Below are positions 24,430-34,700 of a DNA stretch of 37,095 bases, in pieces. The translations under genes were made by a program, and so were the position numbers. The number at the start of each line of letters is the position of its first letter. Within the stretch, counting starts at the first letter, position 1. The notes under the pieces were generated by a model. The model did not search any database and was not told where the DNA came from. It saw nothing but the letters and a program-made list of their open reading frames with translations. This DNA comes from Candidatus Methanoperedens sp. (lineage in GTDB: Archaea; Halobacteriota; Methanosarcinia; Methanosarcinales; Methanoperedenaceae), in the NCBI GenBank assembly GCA_023249105.1, contig JAHFDG010000040.1:1-37095 (forward strand). The letters run 5' to 3'.

Positions 24430-26460
24430 TGGAACCACGACGGTGGAAGCTGTTTTTGTTATATCAATAATGTCCCATTTATCCTTAAAATCATCTTTAT
24501 TGAATCTGTTTATATGAACGGCAAAACATAACAAGTGGGTTGGTCTTGAAAGTCCAACATAGGTCATTTTTGTGGATTGTTTGTCATATTTTCCTGTGCT
24601 CCTAAAGCTATTACCTTTAAACTGTTCCCTTAGTCTCTCGGATTCATATTTTCGCTGATAATATGTTTCTAAATATAATGTGGCAGTATGCGTTTGGCCT
24701 TTCACTGCGTGGATAGTTGTAACCCCTATCTTTACCCCATCCTTTTCACATACATTATTGTTATTCAATTTACCAGAAACATCTGGCACTGTAACTTGTC
24801 CTCTATTCTCAGTTGTCTCAATAAACTTCTTGCTATAAACTATTGATTTTCCGAAAATATTTAAGAATTCAGATACATAATTTTTTAATTCAGAATAGAC
24901 ATCGTTCTTTCTACCCCTAATAATATTGATACTCCATAGATAAAGTAGTAATTTTAATTTTTCATATTGTTCTTCATTCTTCTCTTTCAGAAAAGATAAT
25001 AGCTTTTGTTTAGTATAATTACGATTGTCAATAAGTATGTCCTCATATCTTAATATTCGTAACAAAGCATTTAAAATGTTTTTCTGGACTGATCCCAATA
25101 TTCTCTTATCTTTATCATAATGTATCAGATAACTTTCCATGCTTGCATAATCTTCTTTTGGTCTTTGATTATCGCCATCAAAATCACACCAATAATCAGT
25201 TAATCCTATCATCTGAACTTCAGGTTTATTTTTAACCCACGCAATAGCTTTATAGGAGTTAAACGAATTGTCTGGCAATTTACCTTCATTGATTAATTGT
25301 TTTATTATTCTCGCAAATTCAGGGATAACATTTTTTATAGAGTCTTCTTTAAAAACAATAACAATCGGCCTAATGTTAACGCCAGTAGAATTTTGAAATC
25401 TTCCTTCAATATCTATAAATTCCAATCCAAAATGCTTAACTAACTCCGCAATTTCTTTTGTTAGGCGGTAACTTCCATTTAGTTTTAAGGTGAACTCCCT
25501 CGCCTTCCATATATCATCCAGTTTTGCACTTCCATTATATATTGCCTGGTTTTTATCCCCTATTCTTTGATAATTTGAAATACTATTTCCGTTGTTAAAA
25601 AAAATATCTTCAAGCAAATCATACTGATGTTGATCCATATCCTGCATTTCATCAACAAATATAAACCTAAATCTTTTTTGGATATAAGTTCTAATTATCG
25701 GATTCTGTTTCAGATAAAAAGTGGCAATATTAAAAGCATATTCATATGAAATTATCCCTTCTAATACGCTTTCTTCAATTATGGTTTTTAGCCCGATAAA
25801 CTTCTTGTTATTCTTGTCTGAAAGAATTACTTCTTTGTTGTCGATTCGCTTTATTTTGTCATCGCAATAATCATAAAATAAAGTTTGAATCTCCTTATCT
25901 ATATATTCATTGCAAATCTCGGATTCTGATTTCGAACATCGTCTTGCCTCAGCCTTTGCTTTCGTTATTTGTCTTCCCCAAAACAATGTGCCTGGTTTAT
26001 CATATTCAATCGACCAATATATTCTTTTAAATTTTTTCAAAATATTGCTTTTATATTTCTCTTCATCAATCCAAGAAATGCGTGTGCCAAGCAAGGTATG
26101 ACCACAAGGAATTGCTAAAAAACCATCTACAAAACTTTGGATAGTTCCAACAAAGTTTGGATATGAAAAAAGCTTGGGACAAAATTTTGCAATCTTATTT
26201 CTGATCTCATCGACAGCAGCATTCGTATGAGAAATAACTAAAATGCCGGAACCATTATCGAATGGAAGATATTTTTCAAGAATTAATAATTTTGCGAGTA
26301 ATGCCGTTGTTTTACCACTTCCGGGAACAGCTTGTAAGTCTATAGTATCCAAATTTTTAATAAAATCCTTTCTTTCAGTATCGAAATGCTGGTTTTCTGA
26401 AAGAAGAATATTTTCTGCATAAACAATATCTTCATCAGTAATATTAATTATCATAGGCAT
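24421..26460 (-). CDS. gajB: UvrD-like helicase, GajB-like partner of a Gabija system
   Basis: This is a superfamily 1 helicase of 679 residues, longer than the model GajB (about 494). Walker A with flanking residues is AVPGSGKT (44-51), Walker B IFVDEMQD (267-274), and the C-terminal helicase motif YVGLSRPTHLLCFA lies near the end. In Gabija, GajB works with the OLD nuclease GajA; binding of nucleic acid ends by GajB is thought to trigger GajA cutting. The ATG overlaps the gajA stop by 17 bp, typical of a paired system. A middle region of about 200 residues beyond the core helicase is not recognised. The name is by analogy, so a more general OLD-UvrD defence pair remains possible. Confidence 0.85.
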   Translation of the reverse strand: MPMIINITDEDIVYAENILLSENQHFDTERKDFIKNLDTIDLQAVPGSGKTTALLAKLLILEKYLPFDNGSGILVISHTNAAVDEIRNKIAKFCPKLFSYPNFVGTIQSFVDGFLAIPCGHTLLGTRISWIDEEKYKSNILKKFKRIYWSIEYDKPGTLFWGRQITKAKAEARRCSKSESEICNEYIDKEIQTLFYDYCDDKIKRIDNKEVILSDKNNKKFIGLKTIIEESVLEGIISYEYAFNIATFYLKQNPIIRTYIQKRFRFIFVDEMQDMDQHQYDLLEDIFFNNGNSISNYQRIGDKNQAIYNGSAKLDDIWKAREFTLKLNGSYRLTKEIAELVKHFGLEFIDIEGRFQNSTGVNIRPIVIVFKEDSIKNVIPEFARIIKQLINEGKLPDNSFNSYKAIAWVKNKPEVQMIGLTDYWCDFDGDNQRPKEDYASMESYLIHYDKDKRILGSVQKNILNALLRILRYEDILIDNRNYTKQKLLSFLKEKNEEQYEKLKLLLYLWSINIIRGRKNDVYSELKNYVSEFLNIFGKSIVYSKKFIETTENRGQVTVPDVSGKLNNNNVCEKDGVKIGVTTIHAVKGQTHTATLYLETYYQRKYESERLREQFKGNSFRSTGKYDKQSTKMTYVGLSRPTHLLCFAVHINRFNKDDFKDKWDIIDITKTASTVVVPVI

Positions 26461-28210
26461 ATTTAATAGCCTCTAACAGGTATTCAATTGTTTTATCATC
26501 CTTATTAATAATAATGTCAGGGATTTCTTTTTTACTATCTTCCTCAAGTAATTTGGCAAATTGATAAGCGATCTCAGTTTTATTTAAACCCCTATTATCA
26601 AGCTTCTCAGTGAGGCTTTTCCCAAAATCAGACCAATCAGTCTTAGTATGAATTCCTTTAACTATTTCTTGAAATTGAAGACCAAAACTTGATGATTTTG
26701 AAAGGCAATATTCCAATGTCAGGTGAGGGGATACAAAAGTTTTTACGACCTGCCCGTTGTATTTTAATGTTTTCTTGTCTGTTTCCAAATTCTTTTTTGT
26801 TATCCCTTCTATAATAATATCCTCATCTTCTAGTTTTACATCTAAATCTGTTATTATTGCAACAGGTATACTCATTTCTTGGCCATCGGTTCTTTGGAAA
26901 ATCTTCGCATATCTTAAAAAAGCAGTGCTTGCTACATTGACAATGGAAACACCTTTTTCAGTTAAATTAAAACCTGCCTTCTTTGCTAAAGCGGGTAACA
27001 GTATTTCCTCTGCCCATCCTTCGACAAGTATAACGCCTTTTGCAAAAAATAAGTTCGATTTAGTGGTATCTAAAAATAGTTCTAAGAAAGAATAATCCGA
27101 ATCATCTAATTGTGTATATCCCCGTCCCATGGGATAGGCATGTTTATTCTTGCAGATAATAAGATTATTAAGTTTCACCTTTGAAGCCAGATTTGGACTA
27201 TGGGTTGTTAAAATAAATTGAATATCCTTTTTGTTTTGCAACGATTCGATTATTTGCATCTGGGCTTGGGGATGTAGATGTGCTTCCAATTCTTCAATGA
27301 GACCTAAACGAACACCGTTCCACTTATTTTTATCTAAATGAAGTAATTCAGAAGCAATAAAAAGACGATTTAAAGTACCAAGCCCTGGATTTATTTCATC
27401 TTTGATTGATAATTCAAGTTTTTCAAGAATATTTTTTAATTTTCCCTCCGATACTGTAAATTTAGAGTCCTTTGTTTTATCGTAAAGCTCATGTATCAAA
27501 CCATCTATTTTATCTTTAAGTTCTTTTCCTTTTTTGTCATCAATGTCTTCAAAAGACTTACTTGCATTGTCGGTTGGTTTTTTGGCTTCAAAGTATTTTT
27601 CAATAGATTGATTAAAACTGGTAAATAGTTTTACAAGATGGTGAGATTCTTCCGACCCCTGAAATGCTTCATGACCCTGCAATATCTGTGATAATCTGGA
27701 ATTCTTCTTTGGAATAAATTCTGCTTTCGCATCCCTTAAAGGTTTAAGGAATGTGACTTTCAGATATTCTCTTGCTTCGGCAGTTAATCGGTAGCCCTCA
27801 TCATCAACGCCAGCATGAACATCTGATGGAAATATTTTTCCTTTTTTTCTTGTAACATCGTAAATTAAACGTAAGAATGGTTTTGCGTATTCTCCTTCAC
27901 CATCCCAACCAAGCCATTCTGTAAAATTCTTAGCTTCATCTTCAGCTAAGTCCTTAAATTTAATTTCAATTCTAAATCTTTCAGCCTCTTGGAAAAAATC
28001 CTCTTCCGTTATTCTTAACCATTCATAACTATGTGTGTTTAATACTAATTTTATTGCATCAATAATTGCAGATTTACCGGAATCATTTTCGCCAATAAGA
28101 ACATTTAAACCTTTTTGAAGCTCCAAATCCAAATTCGGCAGATTTATATTAAAATCAGATATCGAGCCAAATTTCCTGAAATTCCAAAGCTTTATGTTTG
28201 ATAAATACAT
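26444..28210 (-). CDS. gajA: OLD-family ATP-dependent nuclease, GajA-like (Gabija)
   Basis: The 588 residues are close to the model GajA (578). Walker A GENDSGKS is at 40-47 and the Walker B region LGLIEELEAHLHP at 303-315. The TOPRIM nuclease domain shows VILVEGWAEE (E397) and AIITDLDV (D455, D457), so all expected metal ligands are present. The middle is helical and charged, as in other OLD proteins. GajA is a DNA nuclease that is held back by normal nucleotide levels and acts when these fall during infection. The gene is cotranscribed with the helicase and has its own TATA box. It lies 133 bp after pglX inside the BREX operon. Confidence 0.9.
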   Translation of the reverse strand: MYLSNIKLWNFRKFGSISDFNINLPNLDLELQKGLNVLIGENDSGKSAIIDAIKLVLNTHSYEWLRITEEDFFQEAERFRIEIKFKDLAEDEAKNFTEWLGWDGEGEYAKPFLRLIYDVTRKKGKIFPSDVHAGVDDEGYRLTAEAREYLKVTFLKPLRDAKAEFIPKKNSRLSQILQGHEAFQGSEESHHLVKLFTSFNQSIEKYFEAKKPTDNASKSFEDIDDKKGKELKDKIDGLIHELYDKTKDSKFTVSEGKLKNILEKLELSIKDEINPGLGTLNRLFIASELLHLDKNKWNGVRLGLIEELEAHLHPQAQMQIIESLQNKKDIQFILTTHSPNLASKVKLNNLIICKNKHAYPMGRGYTQLDDSDYSFLELFLDTTKSNLFFAKGVILVEGWAEEILLPALAKKAGFNLTEKGVSIVNVASTAFLRYAKIFQRTDGQEMSIPVAIITDLDVKLEDEDIIIEGITKKNLETDKKTLKYNGQVVKTFVSPHLTLEYCLSKSSSFGLQFQEIVKGIHTKTDWSDFGKSLTEKLDNRGLNKTEIAYQFAKLLEEDSKKEIPDIIINKDDKTIEYLLEAIKYAYDN

Positions 28211-28240
28211 GTTATTTTCCCATATGGTTTTTTCTTTTGA

Positions 28241-28247
28241 ATATAAG
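28241..28247 (-). promoter_or_regulatory. TATA box for the gajAB pair
   Basis: The minus strand reads ACTTATATTCAAAAG, with CTTATAT at this position. The expected start site is near 28218, giving a very short leader before ATG 28210. The pair could therefore be transcribed independently of the BREX promoter. Confidence 0.45.
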
Positions 28248-28343
28248 TGTCTTTACTTAATTAATCTATTAAACATTTAAATAATGTTGTATTTCAAAAC
28301 TAACATCGCATATACATCCCTCTTGACAAACTACTCAATTACT

Positions 28344-28562
28344 TCATAGCCCCTCCACCAGCCCCTCAAACTTCGCATAATTCACCACAACCCCATCATC
28401 CAGATCAATATCAATAAAAGCAAGCGCCTTATTATTCAGTTTCTCATCATACGCCGCAAGTTCCTGCATCATCTTCCCAAGCCTCTCCTTCTCCTGCTTA
28501 TCCCGCGCCGAGTCAGAAAGCATTCCGATCCTCGCATCAAGCTTTGCCTCAAGTTCAAGCAG
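28344..28562 (-). repeat. Direct repeat flanking the Gabija-like module (copy 2, inside pglX)
   Basis: This is the 3' end of the intact pglX, the partner of 24126-24344. Both copies begin at the stop codon, and the similarity stops where the shorter copy diverges from the reading frame of pglX. Confidence 0.85.
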
Positions 28563-31500
28563 GTAATCAGTCCTCATCTTTGCCAGCAGGGTCTTATCAT
28601 ACCTGTGCATATACACCAGCGCATTGAACCCCCTGCCCTTCCCTGATGTGAAAAGCCAGTATATGGGTCTTTTCTGGTAAGTCCTGGCATGGTCTTTGAA
28701 GAACGACTTGAGGAAATAGTCCCGTATGATCTTCTCAGACGACTCGCCGCCTTTCTTCGATTTTGAGAGCGCCCCTGCTATGAAATCAAGGTTCTCAGCA
28801 AGGCTTTCCGCTCCAAATGTAACTTTGAGGAATTCCTTGAACCTCGATACGATGTCATCTTTAAAGTATTCATCCTCAAGTACAGGGATGATGTTATCAT
28901 CGTCAGGTATAAATGAAGGCACCGGGACTTTTGCCATGAATTCCTGTATGGTATCGCCTTTATTCGCAAGGATGAGCCCTTCCCTATCAAGAGAATACCT
29001 GCCGAACATGCAGCCTACCGCATAGGAAATGAACTGCTTTACGATAACTTCTTTTCTGAACACAAGTTCGCCATCTTTGATTTCAGACTCGTCTTTCAGG
29101 ATGGTAATGTCATCACGCGGTACATCCGGTGTCATTTCGTCTGCAAGGTCGTAAATATCTATGAAGATGCGGTTGAGTTCCTCCTCATTTTCATCGAGCT
29201 TCTGGAATCTGTCTTTCCAGTAAGAGCAGTAGGTGTCGTATGTGTCTTTGAGCCTTCCTGATGTCTTATGGCGCAGGAGTTCGCTTTTCTTGAAGTCCCA
29301 GCTTGTTTCACGGGAGTCCCACTCTTCGCGGGAGATGTCGATGTTTTGTTGGGTTAAGTTATTTATATGGGATTTTGTATCTTCTGATTTTGGGAATATA
29401 ATTGGAAGTCTGGATATATCTCCTACTTGAAAAGCAATTGTTGGATTTAAGATTTGCAGAAATTCAAAACAAATTTTTGAACTCATGAATGAAGTAATGT
29501 AGAAAATATCTTCTTCTTGTGGAAATAAACTCATTCCATTCACATCAAAAATAAAACCCTTGGTTTTGTATCTTACTCCGAATTTGGAACTACTGGTTAA
29601 TGTCCATGTTATCCCCTCTTTGAAATAAAAATCTTCATTTCGTATTACTGAACCATCAAAATTCTTTAATTCAATTCCATTGTTTTCCCAATTAATTACA
29701 AAGTCATTATTTCCAAACCACTTTCTAAATTCTCCACCTTTATTATAGGGAAACCATTTGTAACCAATAATTGATTCTGGAGATGTACAATTACATTTCA
29801 TATCCTTATAAGAAACTTCGTTCCAATATCTCAAGAAACGTTCATTGTCTGCAGTAGCAAGCCCTTGCCTTGGTGGATAAAAATCTTCCATTTTAGAATT
29901 TCTTTCAAATATTTCTTTCACTTTTGCACTTACCCAATATGCGATAGGACTTTCAGGTATTTTGGAGAAATCATCCTGATTTGACAAAAACAAGCCGAAT
30001 CCTCGATCCAAGAACCAGATTTCCTTTTGTTGGATACTATCTACTGCACCTTGCTTTAAAAATAATCTTCGATATACACCCGTGAAATTTTTATGTTTAC
30101 CATTGTTTATGATAAAAGAGACAGTTCCAAAATCCGAGCCAAAAATACCCCTACCATTATGTAATAATGAAAAAATAGTATGGTCATTCACTATTTTTTC
30201 TCTTAATGTTTGATATGAAGATAAAAACATCCACGAAGGAATATTTATCATTCCAAGAAAACCATAGCTATTGAGTAATTCAAATCCCTTTTCCATGAAA
30301 CACACCATTAAATCCCTTTTTGAATCCGGATATGTTTCTTTTACAAAATTTACTAATTTTGAGTTCATCCCCTTTGATCCCATATACGGTGGATTCGTCA
30401 CAACACAACTATATTTCCTGCTCATGAGCTTTGCCTGCCTTAAAAGCTCCTCAAGTTTCAACCCCACAAAAACAAAATCAAGCGTTCCTTCCTTCTTTAG
30501 CGCTTCAACCTCCCCTCTCAACTTCTCAAAATCAAATCCCGCCACCTTCAATATAGACCCATAATTCTTCGCATCAATGAAGAAATCCCACAGCCTGCAC
30601 AGTTCAGGATACTTCCCTTTATTCAAAGTGCACTCTTCCCTCGTTTCCTGGATTGCGCAGAGATTCAAAGATATCTTCTTGTTAAACAGCTCCTTATCAT
30701 ACATCCTTGCTTTCATCATCAGGGCAAAACCTGCAAGCTGCGCCGCCCGGTCATCGATCTCAAGCCCATAAAGGTTCTTGTTGAGTATCAGGGGCGCAAT
30801 CTCGCTCTCAAGATAACCCTGCGACCTGTATATCTCATACAGCACCTCAAAAGAATACACGAGTATATGACCCGACCCTTTTGCAGGATCAAGAACAGAG
30901 ATCTCTTCAGGACTGGATATCTTCTTCTCAGGAGGTCTGGTCTCCTGCTCTATATAATACTTGAACTTTGACTGCAGGTTTTTATTGGGATTTGATTCAA
31001 GCCACAATCTGCCAACCGAGTTCTCAACCAGGTACTTGACTATCCACTTGGGCGTGAAAAGCTGCGTTGCTGCCGGGATATTCTCCTTGCTTATCTTGAT
31101 ATTCTTCTTAAGATCAGCGAAAACTTTGTCTTTCCGGGGATTGATATAATCCTGGTATATCCACCCGATAACCTCAACTTCCTTCCAGTCTTCCTCTTTG
31201 ATGATTTCGTTTAAGTCCCTCAGGATAGAATCAGTATGCAGCAGCTTATCAGGGAACAAAAGCTCAGTATGATCTTCAATGCTCTCGAACAGGAACGGCA
31301 TGATCTTATTCAGGTAATTGCACATGCTCAGTGTCAAATACTTATACAGCTCCTCATCCTTACCCGCTGACTTCAGTTCAATGACAGTATTCCTGTCAAT
31401 CTTCAAAAAATCCAGTTTCAATGACTTTGTGAGGATATCAGGTTCAGTCTTCCCCGGCTCATTCGAGGAAAATACCTTGACATTCTCAGGAAGGTAACCA

Positions 31501-31790
31501 TTCACTTCCATGTACTTGAGCGCAACAAAACGGTTAAACCATGTGTAGGTGACTTCATCTATCAATTGGTCATACCCTTTTTTCCTCACCTCTCTCACAA
31601 GCTGCTCTCTCTGCCGCTTTATCTTCCTGTTAAAAACCCTACCCCCAATGATTATGGAATCCTCTAATTCCTTATCCACATCCTGTATCTTATCAGGAAA
31701 GATGCCATAATTTGCAGCCCGGTTCTTTGTTTCTTCATAAAGCCTGTCCCTGACAGTATCCGAGAACCTTATGATACTGGCTTTGTCCAC
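28344..31790 (-). CDS. pglX: BREX type 1 adenine-specific DNA methyltransferase PglX
   Basis: PglX methylates adenine in a short site on the host genome, marking self DNA, and is the core methyltransferase of BREX type 1. The 1148 residues match the usual size (about 1150-1220). The SAM-binding motif DPAKGSGH is at 301-308 and the catalytic NPPY at 466-469, followed by a large region (about 600-870) likely to contain the target-recognition domain. The start is GTG 31790, with GGGTGAT nearby as ribosome binding site, 2 nt after the brxC stop. Its last 73 codons are duplicated downstream of gajB. The frame is intact. Confidence 0.96.
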   Translation of the reverse strand: MDKASIIRFSDTVRDRLYEETKNRAANYGIFPDKIQDVDKELEDSIIIGGRVFNRKIKRQREQLVREVRKKGYDQLIDEVTYTWFNRFVALKYMEVNGYLPENVKVFSSNEPGKTEPDILTKSLKLDFLKIDRNTVIELKSAGKDEELYKYLTLSMCNYLNKIMPFLFESIEDHTELLFPDKLLHTDSILRDLNEIIKEEDWKEVEVIGWIYQDYINPRKDKVFADLKKNIKISKENIPAATQLFTPKWIVKYLVENSVGRLWLESNPNKNLQSKFKYYIEQETRPPEKKISSPEEISVLDPAKGSGHILVYSFEVLYEIYRSQGYLESEIAPLILNKNLYGLEIDDRAAQLAGFALMMKARMYDKELFNKKISLNLCAIQETREECTLNKGKYPELCRLWDFFIDAKNYGSILKVAGFDFEKLRGEVEALKKEGTLDFVFVGLKLEELLRQAKLMSRKYSCVVTNPPYMGSKGMNSKLVNFVKETYPDSKRDLMVCFMEKGFELLNSYGFLGMINIPSWMFLSSYQTLREKIVNDHTIFSLLHNGRGIFGSDFGTVSFIINNGKHKNFTGVYRRLFLKQGAVDSIQQKEIWFLDRGFGLFLSNQDDFSKIPESPIAYWVSAKVKEIFERNSKMEDFYPPRQGLATADNERFLRYWNEVSYKDMKCNCTSPESIIGYKWFPYNKGGEFRKWFGNNDFVINWENNGIELKNFDGSVIRNEDFYFKEGITWTLTSSSKFGVRYKTKGFIFDVNGMSLFPQEEDIFYITSFMSSKICFEFLQILNPTIAFQVGDISRLPIIFPKSEDTKSHINNLTQQNIDISREEWDSRETSWDFKKSELLRHKTSGRLKDTYDTYCSYWKDRFQKLDENEEELNRIFIDIYDLADEMTPDVPRDDITILKDESEIKDGELVFRKEVIVKQFISYAVGCMFGRYSLDREGLILANKGDTIQEFMAKVPVPSFIPDDDNIIPVLEDEYFKDDIVSRFKEFLKVTFGAESLAENLDFIAGALSKSKKGGESSEKIIRDYFLKSFFKDHARTYQKRPIYWLFTSGKGRGFNALVYMHRYDKTLLAKMRTDYLLELEAKLDARIGMLSDSARDKQEKERLGKMMQELAAYDEKLNNKALAFIDIDLDDGVVVNYAKFEGLVEGL

Positions 31791-31792
31791 TT

Positions 31793-34700
31793 TTAAATCA
31801 CCCGGATATTTTTCTTTTTATTCAAAATATCTTTCAAGGCTGCTCTCAAATCCTTAATATACTCATCAAGATCATCTTCGGTATCGATACTCTTTTTAGT
31901 TTTGAATATTGGAGAGCCTCTCAGGATTTCCACAACTTTGCCCTTCTTCTCAATACCATCCTTTCCAGTCTCTCTTCCTGTAGATTTCTCTTTTTCTATT
32001 TTCTCAATTGCACTGCTGTATAATTCGTCGATCCTTGATATCTGGAGTTTCACAAAAGCACAATCATCAGACCCGGTAGAATCTTTTTCAAAATCATTAA
32101 AAATGTCTCTGGCAGATCGTTTGAATTCATCTGAAAAACCTTTATAACTCCCAAGTTCTTTTTCAATATCTGCTTTCACAGTTTTCAATTTGTTCTCTAG
32201 ATCCGTCTCTAGCTTTGATATGGACTCTTTAAGTGAACCTTCTATCCTGCTTTCAAGCTGTGGGAGTAATTTTATTTTTGAATATGGTTCAGTAGAAGCA
32301 AGTATGACCTCGATCTCATCCACATCTTTCCTTACTTCATCGCTCAGGAACTGGGCGTTACGTCTGAAATTCTCTATCTTCTTTGAAACACGCCTGAATA
32401 TCCCCACCTGTGGACCATCGAAAAATGCCATCACAGGCTCTACCTTCTGGCGCAGACCCACAAGTTCAATTTTTCCATCAGCCATCGTTTTCAGAAAAGT
32501 TGATGGATCAGTAACGCCCTGCATCCTGTTCAGGAAATCAGCATACTTCTCGATATCCTCTTTGCCCGGATACCTCTTCTCCTCTGCATATTTACCTGAA
32601 ATCCCCTTTACACCCAGCAGCTCATCAGTGATTATCTTATGAGAATCATTATAAATATCATTCTCCTTCTCAGGAATATCTGTCTTATCGAACACATCCC
32701 TCAAGATCGATCTAACAGATTTGATAATTTCAGCGCCCGTCTTTTTCCTTATCTCAATGACGAGCTTGTCAGCATCCTCCCTTTTTGTAAGATACTTTGC
32801 GATTTCCTCAGCATTAGATACAAGATAGGTTTTCTGATACCGCAGCTTCACCTCTTCAGCAACAAACAGTGTGGCTATAAGACCCGATATGGTCATATCC
32901 TTCCATCCATAGGGCTTTTTTATGAAATGCTCTTTTAAGTCCTTTAAAACAACGGTAGTATTTTTCTCATCACGAATTGATATATAATTCAATACTTCCG
33001 AAAGCGCCAGTTTATTGGTATCTGACTTTCCAATACCATACTTTTCAAGGTCATCAGATCTTAATATCCTGAGGATATCGTTATCTGACTCATAATCCAG
33101 AGTGACATATGAAGATTTACTATAGACATTTTTCAAAAGGAGATTGAATCCTTCTATAACCCTCTCCTTCGGTTTCTTTTTCTCAATACTTGTCACTTCT
33201 TTCCCATCTATGAAGATCTTTGCATCCTTCACACCCTCTTGTATCCCCAGAACCGAGGACTCTTTTGTTCTCACAGCTTCCTGACTTTTATCCAACAATA
33301 TTCGCTGTATCAGAGAATCGTTCCTGTTCGAAGGATTTTGTTTGATGTATTTTTCTATTTGGAGATAGGTTCTTATCTGGTCGGTAAACTTGCTGCGTGC
33401 TGAGAAAATGAAAAGCAGGGTATCAGAAGAATCAATATTACTCAGATTCTCACCATGCAGAGATTTCTGCCCGCTGCCCCGTAACATCTCATCAGAAAGA
33501 GGCGTTAGGAATTTTACTGTCAGATCAGCATTTGTCAGGGTTTTGACCCTGTCATCTACTGCTCTGTTGAATTTATAATCCATATATTTGGCTGGACATA
33601 TTTCATTGGAATTATAGAGCACTTCATAGACTTCATCAAGTATCGAGTGCATCTCAACATCTGTGTTCTTTATCTCCCGGTTGATCTCCTGTTCCTCATT
33701 GGTCAGGAAATGGAAGGTATCGCCGGATTTGCTTATTAGCGTCTGCTCTTCCAATCTCCTGAGGGACTCAGCAACCTTTTCTTTCAATTTCAGCTTATCC
33801 TCATCGACACTAGATATGGACAGTGCCACAAGGTTATCAAGAGTGGGCTGTAGCTCTTTGACATGCCTTATCATGAAAAGGGTTCTTAAAATATCACAAT
33901 CGTTATCCTTAAGATAATTATTCTTTTCTGCCTGTTTTATTGTCCTCGTGATTATCGGGTCAAGAAAGCTCTCAATGGTATTATAGAACAAATGGAATGG
34001 AACCAGAACGCCCACGCTGCTATTGCCATATTCCATAGCAGCCTCTTTAAATGCATTCAGCATCGAGCGCTCGCCTTTTGCCAGATGTTTCCCTGAAAAA
34101 CCTGTTTGCCTGATTTTATCGAACACTTTCTGCAGGAGATTGATCTGGTATGGCACAAAAGGATAGACGCCAATAAAATCCTCCTCCTCCTTATAGTTCT
34201 TCATCTCAGCGCTGCCCCGTGAGAATGAGAACAGGTTTTTCAAAATTATCTTCTTATCAGTATAGAAAGATGCCAGCATCTCCCTGTGTTCTTCCTTCTT
34301 GAGAAGTATCCTTTTTTTGATGACCTCGTCCACATTAGCGCTTGATAGGCTGAGTCTCGTATCAAAACGTGCCTGTATCTTTGAAAAGTCATATCCTTTG
34401 ACCTTATCCTTTGTAACGCTGTCAATATCAGCCTGCGACGTCACTATAACCCATGCTTTCCCTCTCAGTTTTGTTCCGAGCTCTTCCACAACTGTCTGGA
34501 GATTAAGCATTAATTCGCTATCTTCACCTATGTACTGCCCTGCTTCATCGATAAGGAAAATGACCTGATGTTTATCTCCCTTTGACCTGCAATATTTCTC
34601 AATTTTCTTTGCGAATTTCTCAACATCGAGATGGTAATTTTGTCCATCATTCTTAAACATCATTACAGATGCTTCTCTGCTCTGGTATCCACAGTTAGTA

